Notes: generated by a model not told the origin, from the sequence alone. Positions 53,970-63,757 are shown, numbered from the stretch's first letter. The stretch: DNA of 64,000 nt from Halorubrum laminariae (GCF_024494655.1 NZ_JANHDL010000001.1:545747-609746), one strand, 5' to 3'. Program-made: numbers and translations.

Positions 53970-53999
53970 GTCGGCTCGCCGGCCCGGTTCGAGAACGCG

Positions 54000-55010
54000 T
54001 CAGTTCTCGAACTCCGTCAACTCCGGTTCGACTGCAGAATCGACCGCATCCCGCGTGCCGAGGTACGCGTCGCGGTACCGCCACACCTTCCGTAACAACA
54101 CGTAGCCGAAGGCACCCTGAAACGCGAGGACGAATAGAAACAGACTCCCGACGGACGGGAGTCCGGTGATCGCAGATACCACCGTCGTGACGGGGCCGAC
54201 AAGCGTGTTGTACAGCCCGTGAATGACTGCCGCGAGTATCAGTCCCTTCATGACGATCGGGCCGCGGTGTTCGGGATTGAACTTTGCGAGACCGAGGTAG
54301 TAGCCCGCAAAGGCCGAGTAGATGACGTGTCCCGGTCCCGCCAGTGCCCGAAGCGCAGCGATCCCGTCTCCTGCCCCCAGTGCTGCGAACCCGAGCGTGA
54401 TCTCTGCGAGTTCGACGGACTGTCCGATGTACACGAGGTTCTCGATGACGGCGAAGCCGAGTCCGGCGATCGCGCCGTACACCGCCCCGTCGATGACTGC
54501 GTCGAACCGAGCGTCGGTGTACGCGTACAGCCGGACTGCGAGCAGCTTCACCGACTCCTCGATGGGACCGACGATAACGAAGAAGAACGCGACCATACCG
54601 AGAAATCCGAACCGCTGGAAGTACGGCTGTGCGAGGCTGTTGAGGATCGCCGCGAACGTGGCCGTGAGGATCGACAACAGAAACGTGGCGACGAGAAGCG
54701 AGAGCGGTTCACCGCTCGTGACATCCGAGGCGTAGACGTACGCGGCGAATCCGAGCGCCGGAACGGCGGAGAGTCCGACGAGCATCGCGACCGCCGGGTC
54801 AAAGACGAGACCCAGCCCGATCGACCCGAGCACCGTGAGCAGTCCGAGGAGCGCGACGAGGACCACGAATGCCTTGGCAGAGCGGGTGATGAGCCAGTGC
54901 AACGCGACGGAGAGGCCGTCGAGGGACGTTCGTTCCTCCCACGTTGCGATGTCGTAGAGGTCGCGATCGTCGTCGGCACGCGACTCAATCGGGTCCGACT
55001 TGGACGGCAT
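54000..55010 (-). CDS. PrsW-family intramembrane metalloprotease
   Basis: 336 residues from ATG 55010, about nine membrane helices. Family motifs: GPIEESVKLLAVRLY (glutamate pair), AVIENLVYIGQ, GHVIYSAFAGYYLGLAK and AAVIHGLYNTLV, which together form the proposed metal site. Charged N-terminal 40 residues are cytoplasmic. In bacteria PrsW cleaves an anti-sigma factor; the archaeal substrate is unknown. Confidence 0.87.
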   Translation of the reverse strand: MPSKSDPIESRADDDRDLYDIATWEERTSLDGLSVALHWLITRSAKAFVVLVALLGLLTVLGSIGLGLVFDPAVAMLVGLSAVPALGFAAYVYASDVTSGEPLSLLVATFLLSILTATFAAILNSLAQPYFQRFGFLGMVAFFFVIVGPIEESVKLLAVRLYAYTDARFDAVIDGAVYGAIAGLGFAVIENLVYIGQSVELAEITLGFAALGAGDGIAALRALAGPGHVIYSAFAGYYLGLAKFNPEHRGPIVMKGLILAAVIHGLYNTLVGPVTTVVSAITGLPSVGSLFLFVLAFQGAFGYVLLRKVWRYRDAYLGTRDAVDSAVEPELTEFEN

Positions 55011-55088
55011 ACCGCCGGGTTCGATCCACAGATACTTAATCGGTGACGGAGGCGACAGCGTTGAAACCCGAGAGCGCGAAACGGGGGT

Positions 55089-55538
55089 ATGCACTTCGAC
55101 AGCCGGACCCAGCAAGCGCTTCGGGAGACGGGCCTCGACACCGACGCGATCGCGACGGCGTCCGACCGGGTCGCCGAACTGGTCGCCGAGGACGCCGATC
55201 GGCTTCGGGCGTTTTTCGACGGAGATGGCCTGTACTACTCGAATATGGAGCTGGCACACAGCACCGAGTCGATCCAAGACCACCCGACGGCCGCTGTCGA
55301 CCTGTTCACCCACGGGAGCGATCTCCGAGGGTACCTGTCGCTTGACGGGTGGGGCGTCCCGATCGAGGGCGGGCGAGTGCTTCGGGACGCGGGCGACGAA
55401 GAAGGGGGCGAGAGCAGAGGCGGAGCGGACGAGAACGGAGGCGGAGCGGGCAACGCTCGACCAGTTCTCGTCGAACTGTCGCTCGGAGAGACGGTCCACG
55501 ATCGGGTCAAGTTTGCCCGCGACCGCGAGGTGTTGTGA
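55089..55538 (+). CDS. DUF7532-like haloarchaeal protein
   Basis: 149 residues, starting MHFDSRTQQALRETGLDTDA. Contains YYSNMELAHSTESIQDHPTA and LRGYLSLDGWGVPIEGG, then an Asp/Glu/Gly-rich insert and a final ETVHDRVKFARDREVL. No known function. Its TGA overlaps the GTG of the FAU-1 gene, so it is probably coupled to it and may be linked to RNA metabolism. Family name from memory. Confidence 0.65.
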   Translation: MHFDSRTQQALRETGLDTDAIATASDRVAELVAEDADRLRAFFDGDGLYYSNMELAHSTESIQDHPTAAVDLFTHGSDLRGYLSLDGWGVPIEGGRVLRDAGDEEGGESRGGADENGGGAGNARPVLVELSLGETVHDRVKFARDREVL

Positions 55539-57034
55539 CGGTGAACGCGCGCGTTCGCGGCATCTACACGACGGCGCTCACCCACCTGCTGTTGCGGGCG
55601 GGTCACGAGGTCGTCGACGCGTCCACACCGATACGCCGGCGGTTCGACGCCGCGTTCCCGACCGCGCCGCCCGACGTTCGCGTGTCGACGTCGGCGGACA
55701 GACAGGGCGTCGGCGCGGACGGCGATCCGAACGCGGTCGAGCGCGTTCGAGATCTGTTCACCGGGGTCGGCCGCGACGCGTTCGGGTGGGCCGATCCGAC
55801 GCCGCCGGGCGCGGTGCTCGACGGAGAGGTGACGGAGGCGCTGGGTGGAGGCGCAGTCGTGCGGCTCCGAGTGGGCGAGATCGGTGCGAAGGGTGACGAG
55901 GGCGGAGCGGGAGACAACGGAACGGGCGATCCGGCGAGCGTCGAGGGGTACCTCCCGTACGGGAACGTCGACGCCCGCGTCGAGACCGGCGATCCGGTCC
56001 GCGTTCAGGTCATCGCATCCGCGGCACCGTGGATGGATCGGCGTCCGGAACTCGACGGCTCGATCCGCGTCACCGGGGATCTCGTCGCGCTCGAACCGGG
56101 ATCGGGAACCCGCGTCGATGTCAGAAATGACGAGGCCGCGCGCGAGCTGTCCGGGATGCTCGACCTGCTCGGGCTGGAGCCGCCGGACGGCTGGCGGGCG
56201 GTGTGGAAGTCACCCGCGGTCGACGCGGAGACGGACGAGTTAGAGGCCGGGCTCCGGCGTGCCGTCAACGCGGCCGAGGAGATGGACGCCGCCGTCAACG
56301 CGGCCGGCGGTGTCGGCGTCCTCGACGACCCGAGCCAGTGTCGTGATCGACCGATCGCGACGCCGAACGACGCATTCTGGGTCTGGTTCGGACGCGAGAG
56401 CCGGTTCGCGCTCGACGACGCGCGGCGTGAGGTGACCGCGACGATGCCGGGACATCACCGCGTGAAGGCGGGTACCGCAGACGCCTCGGCGGGCGTCGAC
56501 CTCGCCGAGGCGCTCTGTGACCCGGACCCTGACGCGCCGTTTCCGTTCGCCGTCGTGACGGAAACGTTCGGCCCAACCGACGGCGACACGCTCCGGATCG
56601 ACCACGGGAAGCCCGACGGTCGGTGCATCACGCTCGGCGAGGCGACGGTGACCGGGGTCGAAGCCGGCGGCTCTGTCACCGTCGAGCGCGAGATGACGGG
56701 CGGCGGCACCTACGACGGACTTGGCGTGGCTCGCGAGGCCGGCGACATCGCCGAAACGACACTGAAGGAGGGCCGGTGGTGGTACCCGACCACGTACCGC
56801 GGTCGCGATGGGACCGTCCGCGGCACGTACGTCAACGTCTGTACCCCGGTCGAAGTGTTCCCGGACGCGGCCCGCTACGTCGACCTCCACGTGGACGTGA
56901 TAAAACACCACGACGGCACCGTCGAACGCGTCGACGACGAGGAACTCCGCCAGTCTGTCGCAGACGGCGACACGCCGGAGCCCGTCGCCGAGAAGGCACG
57001 GGACGTGGCGGCGGCGCTCGAAAACGCCCTGTAG
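55535..57034 (+). CDS. RNA-binding protein / probable ribonuclease FAU-1
   Basis: 499 residues from GTG 55535. N-terminal half has the RNase E/G-like S1 part (VNARVRGIYTTALTHLLLRA; LRVGEIGAKGD...GYLPYGNVDA). The C-terminal half has the DUF402 domain ending in GRWWYPTTYRGRDGTVRGTY, VNVCTPVEVFPDAARYVDLH and VDVIKHHDG. Archaeal FAU-1 binds AU-rich RNA and is reported to process 5S rRNA precursors. Length and domain order are normal. Confidence 0.9.
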   Translation: MTVNARVRGIYTTALTHLLLRAGHEVVDASTPIRRRFDAAFPTAPPDVRVSTSADRQGVGADGDPNAVERVRDLFTGVGRDAFGWADPTPPGAVLDGEVTEALGGGAVVRLRVGEIGAKGDEGGAGDNGTGDPASVEGYLPYGNVDARVETGDPVRVQVIASAAPWMDRRPELDGSIRVTGDLVALEPGSGTRVDVRNDEAARELSGMLDLLGLEPPDGWRAVWKSPAVDAETDELEAGLRRAVNAAEEMDAAVNAAGGVGVLDDPSQCRDRPIATPNDAFWVWFGRESRFALDDARREVTATMPGHHRVKAGTADASAGVDLAEALCDPDPDAPFPFAVVTETFGPTDGDTLRIDHGKPDGRCITLGEATVTGVEAGGSVTVEREMTGGGTYDGLGVAREAGDIAETTLKEGRWWYPTTYRGRDGTVRGTYVNVCTPVEVFPDAARYVDLHVDVIKHHDGTVERVDDEELRQSVADGDTPEPVAEKARDVAAALENAL

Positions 57035-57096
57035 CCGAACCGGATCAAGCTAGCGGAACGGCCGGTCGTTGGCCGAACGAGCGGTGACGACGGAGA

Positions 57097-57423
57097 TTAA
57101 AAGTGGTTCGCGGGGTCGGTCTCGTGTTGGAGTTCGCCGCCGCGGCCGCCCTCGACCGTGGACGCGCCCTGATCGCCGGACGAGGCCGTCCGAACGGTCA
57201 CGTCCGTCACCTCGTCGAAGTCCATGATCAGGTCGCGACGGATGTTGTCGGCAGTTATGTTCGAGATGCCGCAGCCGGAACAGGTGCCGCCGAGTTCGAC
57301 GACGACCTCGCCGGTCTCGGCGTCGGCCTCACGCACGACGCTGGTGCCGCCATGCATCTGAATGATCGGCATCTGACCGACCATCCACCGCTCGACCCGC
57401 TCGGCGAGGCTCTCGTCGCTCAT
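57097..57423 (-). CDS. NifU C-terminal-domain iron-sulfur scaffold
   Basis: 108 residues. [20 protein letters not shown] supplies the CxxC pair that carries a transient cluster between two monomers. The first residues ([20 protein letters not shown]) and the C-terminal tail are halophile-specific. Acts as Fe-S carrier or scaffold for proteins such as the ferredoxins nearby. Confidence 0.88.
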   Translation of the reverse strand: MSDESLAERVERWMVGQMPIIQMHGGTSVVREADAETGEVVVELGGTCSGCGISNITADNIRRDLIMDFDEVTDVTVRTASSGDQGASTVEGGRGGELQHETDPANHF

Positions 57424-57540
57424 TACCCCATCTTAGGACCCGAGGATATGGAAGCTTGCGGTTTGCGAGCACGCCGAACGAGCGAAACGAACTGTGTCAT
57501 CGTCGATCCGACGGGTTAGCTCGGCCGATACCAGAACAGC

Positions 57541-57867
57541 TCACTCGTCACGGTCATCGGTGGCGTCCGACCCGCTTGGAAGGTGCGTCGGGTCCGGCGG
57601 TCCGTCGTCGTGTAGCGAGTCGTCGCGTTCCAGCAGGTATAAGAGCGGCCCCAGAACGGCCAACACGAGCACGCCCGGGATCGGAGCGTCAGGGACGAGT
57701 AGCGCGGTGGCGACGCTCGCGCCAGACGAGAGAATGACGAGCGCGGCCCACAGCGACGGTGAGCCAATGTCGACGCCGACCCGCGTCGCGTCGCGGTAGA
57801 CGAGAACGGCCACAGTCGTGGCAAGCGCAGCAGCGACTCCCCCGCCGATGAGGGTGATGAGAGTCAT
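57541..57867 (-). CDS. Small membrane protein, three to four helices
   Basis: 108 residues. Helices about 2-24, 40-60 and 66-80 (LITLIGGGVAAALATTVAVL, SLWAALVILSSGASVATALL, GVLVLAVLGPLLYLLER), then an acidic tail of 28 residues. Typical haloarchaeal small membrane protein of unknown function. Confidence 0.65.
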   Translation of the reverse strand: MTLITLIGGGVAAALATTVAVLVYRDATRVGVDIGSPSLWAALVILSSGASVATALLVPDAPIPGVLVLAVLGPLLYLLERDDSLHDDGPPDPTHLPSGSDATDDRDE

Positions 57868-57986
57868 ACGTATCCTTCACGCGAGGCGAAAAAAGGGTAT
57901 CGCGCCGGACAGAAGAGGCCGTCCCGCGAGAGTCGCAGGACGGGTCGAACTGCGAGCAAGCGGCTCGACAAGGCGGTCGCGGGCGG

Positions 57987-58592
57987 TTAGGGTGCCTCGC
58001 CAGTCTCGATGCTGAAGGAGTCGCGGGGGTACGCAACGCACGTCAGCGTGTAGCCGTCGTCGATCTCGGGGTCTTCGAGCATCTGCTGGTTGTCGTGTTC
58101 GACGAAGTCCTCGGACGGACCGTCCGTGATGCGGCCGGCACAGGAGACGCACTGCCCCTGACGGCAGGCGTACGGCAGGTCCCAGCCCTGGTCTTCGCCC
58201 TGTTCGAGGATCGGCTGGTCGTTCGAGAGCTCGACCGTTTCGCCCTGCTTGACGAACTCGACCTCGAAGTACTCGACCTCGTCTTCGGGGATGTCACCGG
58301 GACCGGAGCTCGTCGTGCTCCCGTCTTCGAGTTCTCCCTCCTCTCCTTCTGCGCCGGCGGGGATCGCACCGCCGCCGCCACCGCCACCGATCGCGCGGTT
58401 GCCCGGCTCGGGGAAGTCGGTCTCGGGAACGGCCGACGCCCGGCGTTCCAGAACCGTGTCCGAGATGTCCGTCGTCGGTTCCCACCCCGTCCCCTTCAGC
58501 GAGCTGACGAGGACCACGGTCAGCGTCGCGATCCCCGCGATAACGATCGCGAGCGGATTCGCGAGCGACGTGATCGCCAGTGGGTTGAGCAT
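57987..58592 (-). CDS. Membrane-anchored [2Fe-2S] ferredoxin
   Basis: 201 residues from ATG 58592. One N-terminal helix (LAIVIAGIATLTVVLVSSLK, residues 13-32), a Gly-rich linker with GGGGGGGAIPAG, then a plant-type ferredoxin domain. Cluster Cys in LPYACRQGQCVSCAGRIT and the fourth in YTLTCVAYPRDS. Probably donates electrons to or from a membrane or lipid enzyme. A CCTTATGCC box on the minus strand near 58612-58620 gives leaderless spacing. Confidence 0.88.
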   Translation of the reverse strand: MLNPLAITSLANPLAIVIAGIATLTVVLVSSLKGTGWEPTTDISDTVLERRASAVPETDFPEPGNRAIGGGGGGGAIPAGAEGEEGELEDGSTTSSGPGDIPEDEVEYFEVEFVKQGETVELSNDQPILEQGEDQGWDLPYACRQGQCVSCAGRITDGPSEDFVEHDNQQMLEDPEIDDGYTLTCVAYPRDSFSIETGEAP

Positions 58593-58698
58593 ACGAACCG
58601 ATATGTAGAGGTGGCATAAGGCCGTTTTGATCGGTCCAACGGGGTGAGAGCCGGTGTGGAACGGACCATTTATCGGCCGAGCGGTCGACAGAGCGTCC

Positions 58699-59181
58699 AT
58701 GCAAGTGAAATCTCGACATCACCTCCGGAGCGATGACATCGACGCGATCCGCGAGGCGGTCGCAGACCACCTCGGAGTCGACATCGACGGAGACACCTTC
58801 GAACTCGTCGAGTTCGTCGACGCGGACTACGAACTCGTGTTGGTCGACGGCGAGCCGGCCGTCTTCTACGTCGACGACGACGAGCCCTTCCTCACGGTTC
58901 GAGGAGCGAACGACTACGAACCGGAGACGGGCGTCGTCACGGTCGACGCCGGTGCGATCTCGTTCGTCTCCGACGGTGCCGACGTGATGCGACCGGGGAT
59001 CGTCGAGGCCGACGACGCGATCCGCGAGGGGGATCTGGTCGTGATCGCAGAGGAGACCCACGCCAAGATTCTCGCAGTCGGCCGCGCGATGGTCGACGGC
59101 GACGAGATGGTCGGCGACAGCGGCAAAGTCGTCTCCTCGATCCACCACGTCGGCGACGAGCTGTACGAGTTCTCAGCGTAA
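58699..59181 (+). CDS. PUA-domain RNA-binding protein (MCT-1-like)
   Basis: 160 residues from ATG 58699. N-terminal pre-PUA part (MQVKSRHHLRSDDIDAIREA) and a C-terminal PUA domain (VVTVDAGAISFVSDGADVMR; EGDLVVIAEETHAKILAVGR). Same layout as the archaeal MCT-1/DENR-related proteins that bind tRNA or the ribosome. A CATTTATC box at about 58667-58675 lies about 27 nt before the start. Confidence 0.85.
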   Translation: MQVKSRHHLRSDDIDAIREAVADHLGVDIDGDTFELVEFVDADYELVLVDGEPAVFYVDDDEPFLTVRGANDYEPETGVVTVDAGAISFVSDGADVMRPGIVEADDAIREGDLVVIAEETHAKILAVGRAMVDGDEMVGDSGKVVSSIHHVGDELYEFSA

Positions 59182-59277
59182 GCGAACGTCACGGAACCGT
59201 TGACGGGAGTTCATCGAGACGGGGTGGCCCCGGCTGAGAGCACGTCGGACCTTTTAATCGGTCGCCCGATGACTGCG

Positions 59278-60219
59278 ATGGTAATGACCGGGATTCGAGT
59301 CGTGAGCTACAACGTCCGCTACGCGAACCGCAACGATCACCACGACGCGTGGCACGAACGACGCGACGCCGTCGCCCGTCTCATCCGGTTTCATCACCCT
59401 GACATCCTCGCCGTTCAGGAGCCGGTCGCAGACCAGCGTCGCGACCTCCGCGAACGGCTCCCGGAGTACGCGCTCGTCGGCCGGGGGCGCGACGCCGACG
59501 GCGACGGTGAGGGATGCCCGATCGGTGTTCGCACGGATCGATTTCAGATCGCCGACCACGGGACGTTTTGGCTCTCGACAACCCCGGAGTCGCCGTCGAC
59601 GGACTGGGGGGCTACACACCCGCGGGTCGCGACGTGGGCGCGCGTGCAACCAGTCCGCGGTAGCAACAGCGGGAGGGAAACCGACGACAGCGATCGGAAC
59701 GTGAACGATGACAGCGAACGACGCTCGTTTCTCATCGCCAATACGCACTTCGATCACGTGAGCGACCGCGCCCGCAGAGAGTCCGCACGGCTGCTCCGGC
59801 GACAGCTCCCGGAGATCGCCGCAAACTCGGGTGAGACCGCCTCCGATGACGAGACCGAGCGATCGCTACCGATCGTACTCGCGGGAGATCTCAACTGCAC
59901 ACCAGAATCTTCCCCACACCGAATACTCACCGGAGACGACGTTACCGACGGAATCGACACGGTCGAGAACGCGGATCCGAGTGACACGCCAAGATCGCTC
60001 CGCGACGCCGCCACAGCCGCTGATCTCCGACACGGACCGACGACCAGCCTGACCGATTTCGCCCGACTGATCGACGGACGGCGGATCGACCACGTGCTCG
60101 TGTCGCCCGCCATCGAAGTCAAGTCGTTCGCGACGCTGACCGACCGCGACGACCGCGGACGGTACCCCTCGGACCACCTACCGGTGCTCGTGAAGCTGAC
60201 GCTACCGGCGGACCGCTGA
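59278..60219 (+). CDS. Endonuclease/exonuclease/phosphatase family protein
   Basis: 313 residues from ATG 59278, chosen because CTTTTAATC at 59251-59259 is a well-placed TATA box for a leaderless start (ATG 59269 and 59284 are alternatives). EEP signature residues: RVVSYNVRYANR (Asn), ILAVQEPVADQRRDL (metal Glu), ANTHFDHVS (His), VLAGDLNCTPES (Asp-x-Asn) and the last RYPSDHLPVLVKLTL (Asp-His). All catalytic residues present. Could be a phosphodiesterase on sugars, lipids or nucleic acid; substrate unknown. Confidence 0.88.
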   Translation: MVMTGIRVVSYNVRYANRNDHHDAWHERRDAVARLIRFHHPDILAVQEPVADQRRDLRERLPEYALVGRGRDADGDGEGCPIGVRTDRFQIADHGTFWLSTTPESPSTDWGATHPRVATWARVQPVRGSNSGRETDDSDRNVNDDSERRSFLIANTHFDHVSDRARRESARLLRRQLPEIAANSGETASDDETERSLPIVLAGDLNCTPESSPHRILTGDDVTDGIDTVENADPSDTPRSLRDAATAADLRHGPTTSLTDFARLIDGRRIDHVLVSPAIEVKSFATLTDRDDRGRYPSDHLPVLVKLTLPADR

Positions 60220-60244
60220 TCGGGTCACAGCCGCGACGAACCAC

Positions 60245-60940
60245 TCACTCAGTGGAGTCCGACCCGATCGCGTACTTCGCCGTTACCGCCTCGTAGCCGC
60301 GCTTTGCCGCCTCGTATGTCTCTCGAAGGGACGTTATCGGCGTCTCCGTGGCGTCGACGCGGAGGTCGTTGTAGTACGGAGCGACCGCCTCCGTCTTGGT
60401 GGTCGTGACGAGCAGCGCCGCGGACTGAATCGAGAGGTTCTGCCGTCGGTCGCCGCCCGCGTCGTGGCCGGCCGCAATGGCGTCTATCAGCCGCGCCGCG
60501 AGCGGAGCGTCGCCGTGTGCGCTCGACTCGTAGGCGGCCGCGGCGTCCTCGACGACGCCCGCATCGGTCACCAGATTTCCCGCGACAGTGAAGTTCTCAC
60601 CGACGACGTGACCACTCCAGTCTCGACACTCGTCGCCGGTGAATGCGAAGACGCCGTCAGCGCCGACACCGTGGACCTGACGCGTCTCTCGATCGTCATC
60701 CGCGTTCAACAGCGACCGAAGCGCGTCGTCGATCGCGAGTCCATCCGCGAGGTACGCGATCCCCTTCCGGCCGAGATCAGAGTCGGCGAACGACTGGATC
60801 GCCACCGTACCGTCAACCGAGGCGAACGGACACACCGTGCCGACGCCCGGAATCCGAGCCGTCGCCGCCACGCCGTACCTGATCTGCCCGCTTCCGCTGT
60901 CGTCGGTGTATCGCTCGCGAACGCAGATGCTGAACGTCAC
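60245..60940 (-). CDS. DUF1028 family protein (Ntn-hydrolase-like)
   Basis: 231 residues. TFSICVRERY...GQIRYGVAATARIPGVGTVC at the start, then RKGIAYLADGLAIDDALRSL and WSGHVVGENFTVAGNLVTDA are the DUF1028 blocks. Sometimes linked to amide or peptidoglycan-like hydrolysis in bacteria; no confirmed role in archaea. Convergent with the EEP gene, 25 nt apart. Confidence 0.85.
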   Translation of the reverse strand: MTFSICVRERYTDDSGSGQIRYGVAATARIPGVGTVCPFASVDGTVAIQSFADSDLGRKGIAYLADGLAIDDALRSLLNADDDRETRQVHGVGADGVFAFTGDECRDWSGHVVGENFTVAGNLVTDAGVVEDAAAAYESSAHGDAPLAARLIDAIAAGHDAGGDRRQNLSIQSAALLVTTTKTEAVAPYYNDLRVDATETPITSLRETYEAAKRGYEAVTAKYAIGSDSTE

Positions 60941-61003
60941 ATTCGTGTTGAACCGTCTGCCGACAAAAGGGCGCGGCTCAGACGCGCTCGTCCGGAACCC
61001 ACC

Positions 61004-61618
61004 TCAGACGCCGACGCCCGAGTCGGCGTCCGGGAGGTCGTACTTGTTGACAGGGAGTCCGAGCTCTTCGAGTGCAGCCTCCATGTGTCGGTCCTGTGCG
61101 AAGTCCGCGCCGTCTTCCTCGCGGATCCGCTGTGCCGTCGCGAGAACCTCCCCTTTTCGGTCGTCCGGTATCTCGTACTTGTCAGACGACAGCTCGATGA
61201 CGAGCCCGTTGTTGTCCTGAGTATAAATCGAGTGGAATATCCCGCGGTCGAACACGTTGTATCCCTTGCCGGCCTCCGAGAGTGCCTCCATGATCTCCTC
61301 GTACTCGTCGGGGTCGACGCTGAAACAGAGGTGGTGAACGGCACCGGTTCCGGCCCGTTGACCGCGGGCTGACGAACGGTCGTCACTCACGAAGAACGTC
61401 AAGATTCGCCCGTCACCCGTGTCAAAAAACAGGTGCGTCTGTGAGGGATCGTCGAGGTTCGGCTGTCGTAACACGAGCGGCATGCCGAGCAGATCGCGGT
61501 AGAACGCGATTGTGTCCGCTTCGTTGCTCCCCCAGACCGTCACGTGATCAGTGCCTGTGGTGTGAAACGGTGCGTCGGGAAGGTCAGTCGTGACCGGTGT
61601 CGAATGGTCGTCGCTCAT
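61004..61618 (-). CDS. VOC-superfamily (glyoxalase/dioxygenase) protein
   Basis: 204 residues. First half unit: HTTGTDHVTVWGSNEADTIA...YRDLLGMPLVLRQPN; second: GAVHHLCFSVDPDEYEEIME...GIFHSIYTQDNNGLVIELS. Metal ligands His (DHVTV), His (VHHLCF) and Glu (IELS) are in the expected places. The DNNGLVIELSSD pattern is common in ring-cleaving dioxygenase-like members. Substrate unknown. Confidence 0.85.
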   Translation of the reverse strand: MSDDHSTPVTTDLPDAPFHTTGTDHVTVWGSNEADTIAFYRDLLGMPLVLRQPNLDDPSQTHLFFDTGDGRILTFFVSDDRSSARGQRAGTGAVHHLCFSVDPDEYEEIMEALSEAGKGYNVFDRGIFHSIYTQDNNGLVIELSSDKYEIPDDRKGEVLATAQRIREEDGADFAQDRHMEAALEELGLPVNKYDLPDADSGVGV

Positions 61619-61734
61619 ACCACTAGTACGAGGTCAACACGTAAAAATACGAACGGGATAGTAGGGTGATCGACTGACACCGGTGTTATCGCCTTGAACC
61701 GACACCGCACGCGATGTAAAATCGGGTCAGTGTC

Positions 61735-62589
61735 TCAATACCGCGAGGGCACGAACGCCGTCGCAGCGAGCAACAGCGTCGAGAGGATACTGAGGACAAT
61801 GACCCGAGTGAGTCCGTTGTTGTACCGCTGGTGCTGGTCGCGCTGTTCGACCTGCGCCTCGTAGGCAGCGATGTCAGTCGACAGGGACAGCGTCGACGCG
61901 TCGGGATAATTGGCGATGAACTCGGTCTCTCCGATAGTGATCATCGACTCCTGCCCAACGTCTATCGTCTCCGTCTGTGTTCCCTCCCAGACGACGACCG
62001 CCTGATCGGGTGTGACCTCGTCGACTGTCACGGTCTGTCCGTCGTACTCGATCTCGTCACCGGTCGAGAGAGACCGCTCGTCGGGTTCCGGGAAGTATTC
62101 GTCTGCCGGCACCAGCGTCGTTTCGCCATCTTCGGTGACCGCGACGTATTCGCCGTCCTCGCGGGTGTCCGTCTCGTTGTCGGCATTGTCGTCGCTCTCG
62201 AGGATCGCCTGCCGGTCAAGCACCTCGACGAGCGTGAACCCGCTCGGATCCTCGCCGGTGATCTCGACACGCCACTCGGTGTCGTCGATCGTCACCGTCG
62301 ACTCGTTGGCCCACGTTTCGGACATCTGCGTCTGATACTCGCGTTCAAGCGTGCCGGATATTACCGTCGTGGCCGAGCCGCCGTGGTCACCACCGCCTTC
62401 TTCCGTCTCGGAGATGGCGGCGACCGTGTACGTCTGACCGTCTACATCGATCGTATCACCCTCAGACACCTCGAAATCCGGGTTTTCGAGCGCTATTTCT
62501 GGACTCTCAGCCGTCGCGGTGAGGACACCAGCCACGCCCGCGATGAGAAGGAAGAGCGCGGCATACACGGCCACAGCGCGTCGTTGCAT
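61735..62589 (-). CDS. Membrane-anchored protein, function unknown
   Basis: 284 residues from ATG 62589. N-terminal helix AVAVYAALFLLIAGVAGVLT (5-24) and C-terminal helix VIVLSILSTLLLAATAFVPS (about 261-280) bracket an acidic extracellular domain. That domain has short beta-rich repeats, each a GDTIxVDGQTYTV-like unit (EGDTIDVDGQTYTVAAIS; GDEIEYDGQTVTVDEVT). Possibly an envelope protein. Divergent from the regulator at 62790. Confidence 0.65.
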   Translation of the reverse strand: MQRRAVAVYAALFLLIAGVAGVLTATAESPEIALENPDFEVSEGDTIDVDGQTYTVAAISETEEGGGDHGGSATTVISGTLEREYQTQMSETWANESTVTIDDTEWRVEITGEDPSGFTLVEVLDRQAILESDDNADNETDTREDGEYVAVTEDGETTLVPADEYFPEPDERSLSTGDEIEYDGQTVTVDEVTPDQAVVVWEGTQTETIDVGQESMITIGETEFIANYPDASTLSLSTDIAAYEAQVEQRDQHQRYNNGLTRVIVLSILSTLLLAATAFVPSRY

Positions 62590-62789
62590 AGTTGGAGCAT
62601 GGGTCACCCGGTGTATAACGGTTACTAACGCGAGCGCGATCGCTGCACCGAGCGACAGCGCGACCGGCCGAGCAGCCCACAGTGTCGAGGCAGATCAGCG
62701 TCGAATAGCGACCGAGTCGAGAGGCGAACACGTCGAAGGGCCGCTACCGGGACAGTACAATTTTACTTGTAGAGCGCAGACACCCGCCG

Positions 62790-63593
62790 ATGGCAGATCC
62801 CGATAGGGACACACCCCCAGAGGTCCTCGACAGCAAGCGTGACGCGACGCGCTATCAGGTGTTAGTGGAGATCGCCGCACGACAACCCGCAGTGAGCCAA
62901 CACGAAATCGCAGAGACAATCGGCGTGACCTCACAGGCAGTCAGCGATTACGTCCGAGACCTCGTGGAACATGACTACGTGGACAAGCGCGGTCGGGGCC
63001 GGTACGAAGTGACGAAAGAGGGGGTCGACTGGCTCATCTCACGAACAGACAGTCTCGAAGCGTATCTCGAACGCGTCACCTCCGACGTACTGGGAAGCGT
63101 CGAAGTCGACGCGGCCGTCGCACTCGATCCCGTCGAAGAAGGGACGGAGGTCGGATTGGTGATGCGCGACGGCGTCCTCCACGCCGACCCCGACGGCGGC
63201 GCGGCGCGAGCCGTGGCCATCACGAGCGGAGACCGCGGCGAAGCCGTCGGTGTGACCGACTTCGAGGGCGTCGTGGACTACGAGACCGGATACATCACCG
63301 TCGTGCGCGTGCCGCAAGTCACCGACAGAACCGCAGTCGACCCCGACCGCCTCGCCGAGTGGCACGCAGCAGGCGGTCTCGTCGCCACCGCCGGAACCGA
63401 GGCGTACGCTCTCGTCACGCGTGCCGACATCAAGCCGGACATCCGGTTCGGCACTATCGAAGGCGTGACGGAAGCCGCCGTCCGCGGCGTCGACATCCTC
63501 CTCGTCGTCGGCCCCGACCAGCTCTCGCCTCACACCGCCAAGTTTCGTGAGGCGAACGTCCCCCACGAAGTGCTCGACGCTTCCGACCTGTGA
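62790..63593 (+). CDS. HTH transcriptional regulator (DUF7839-like)
   Basis: 267 residues. Winged helix in 19-80 (DATRYQVLVEIAARQPAVSQ; EIAETIGVTSQAVSDYVRDL; GRGRYEVTKEGVDWLI). The remaining 190 residues form a conserved haloarchaeal domain with VGLVMRDGVLHADPDGGAAR and ILLVVGPDQLSPHTAKFREA. Probably a ligand-responsive or housekeeping regulator. An AATTTTACTT promoter element lies near 62759-62768. The family name is from memory. Confidence 0.75.
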   Translation: MADPDRDTPPEVLDSKRDATRYQVLVEIAARQPAVSQHEIAETIGVTSQAVSDYVRDLVEHDYVDKRGRGRYEVTKEGVDWLISRTDSLEAYLERVTSDVLGSVEVDAAVALDPVEEGTEVGLVMRDGVLHADPDGGAARAVAITSGDRGEAVGVTDFEGVVDYETGYITVVRVPQVTDRTAVDPDRLAEWHAAGGLVATAGTEAYALVTRADIKPDIRFGTIEGVTEAAVRGVDILLVVGPDQLSPHTAKFREANVPHEVLDASDL

Positions 63594-63681
63594 TCTGACG
63601 TACACACTGACGCGGGTTCTCCCTTTCTGTTCTGCTACTAACCCCATCCGGCGAGATTCCGCCATTGTCTCCGAAAAAGTA

Positions 63682-63757
63682 AGCCAAGGGCCGGATTTGA
63701 ACCGGCGTTGGGCGGCTCTGCAGGCCGCTGCGTCTGACCAGACTCTGCCACCTTGGC
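63682..63757 (-). tRNA. tRNA-Cys (GCA)
   Basis: 76 nt: acceptor GCCAAGG/CCTTGGC, anticodon stem GCGGC/GCCGC with loop CTGCAGA giving GCA, T loop TTCAAAT on GCCGG/CCGGC. Minus-strand box GCTTAAACG near 63782-63790. No tail/hairpin module is visible downstream, unlike the other tRNA loci here. Confidence 0.94.
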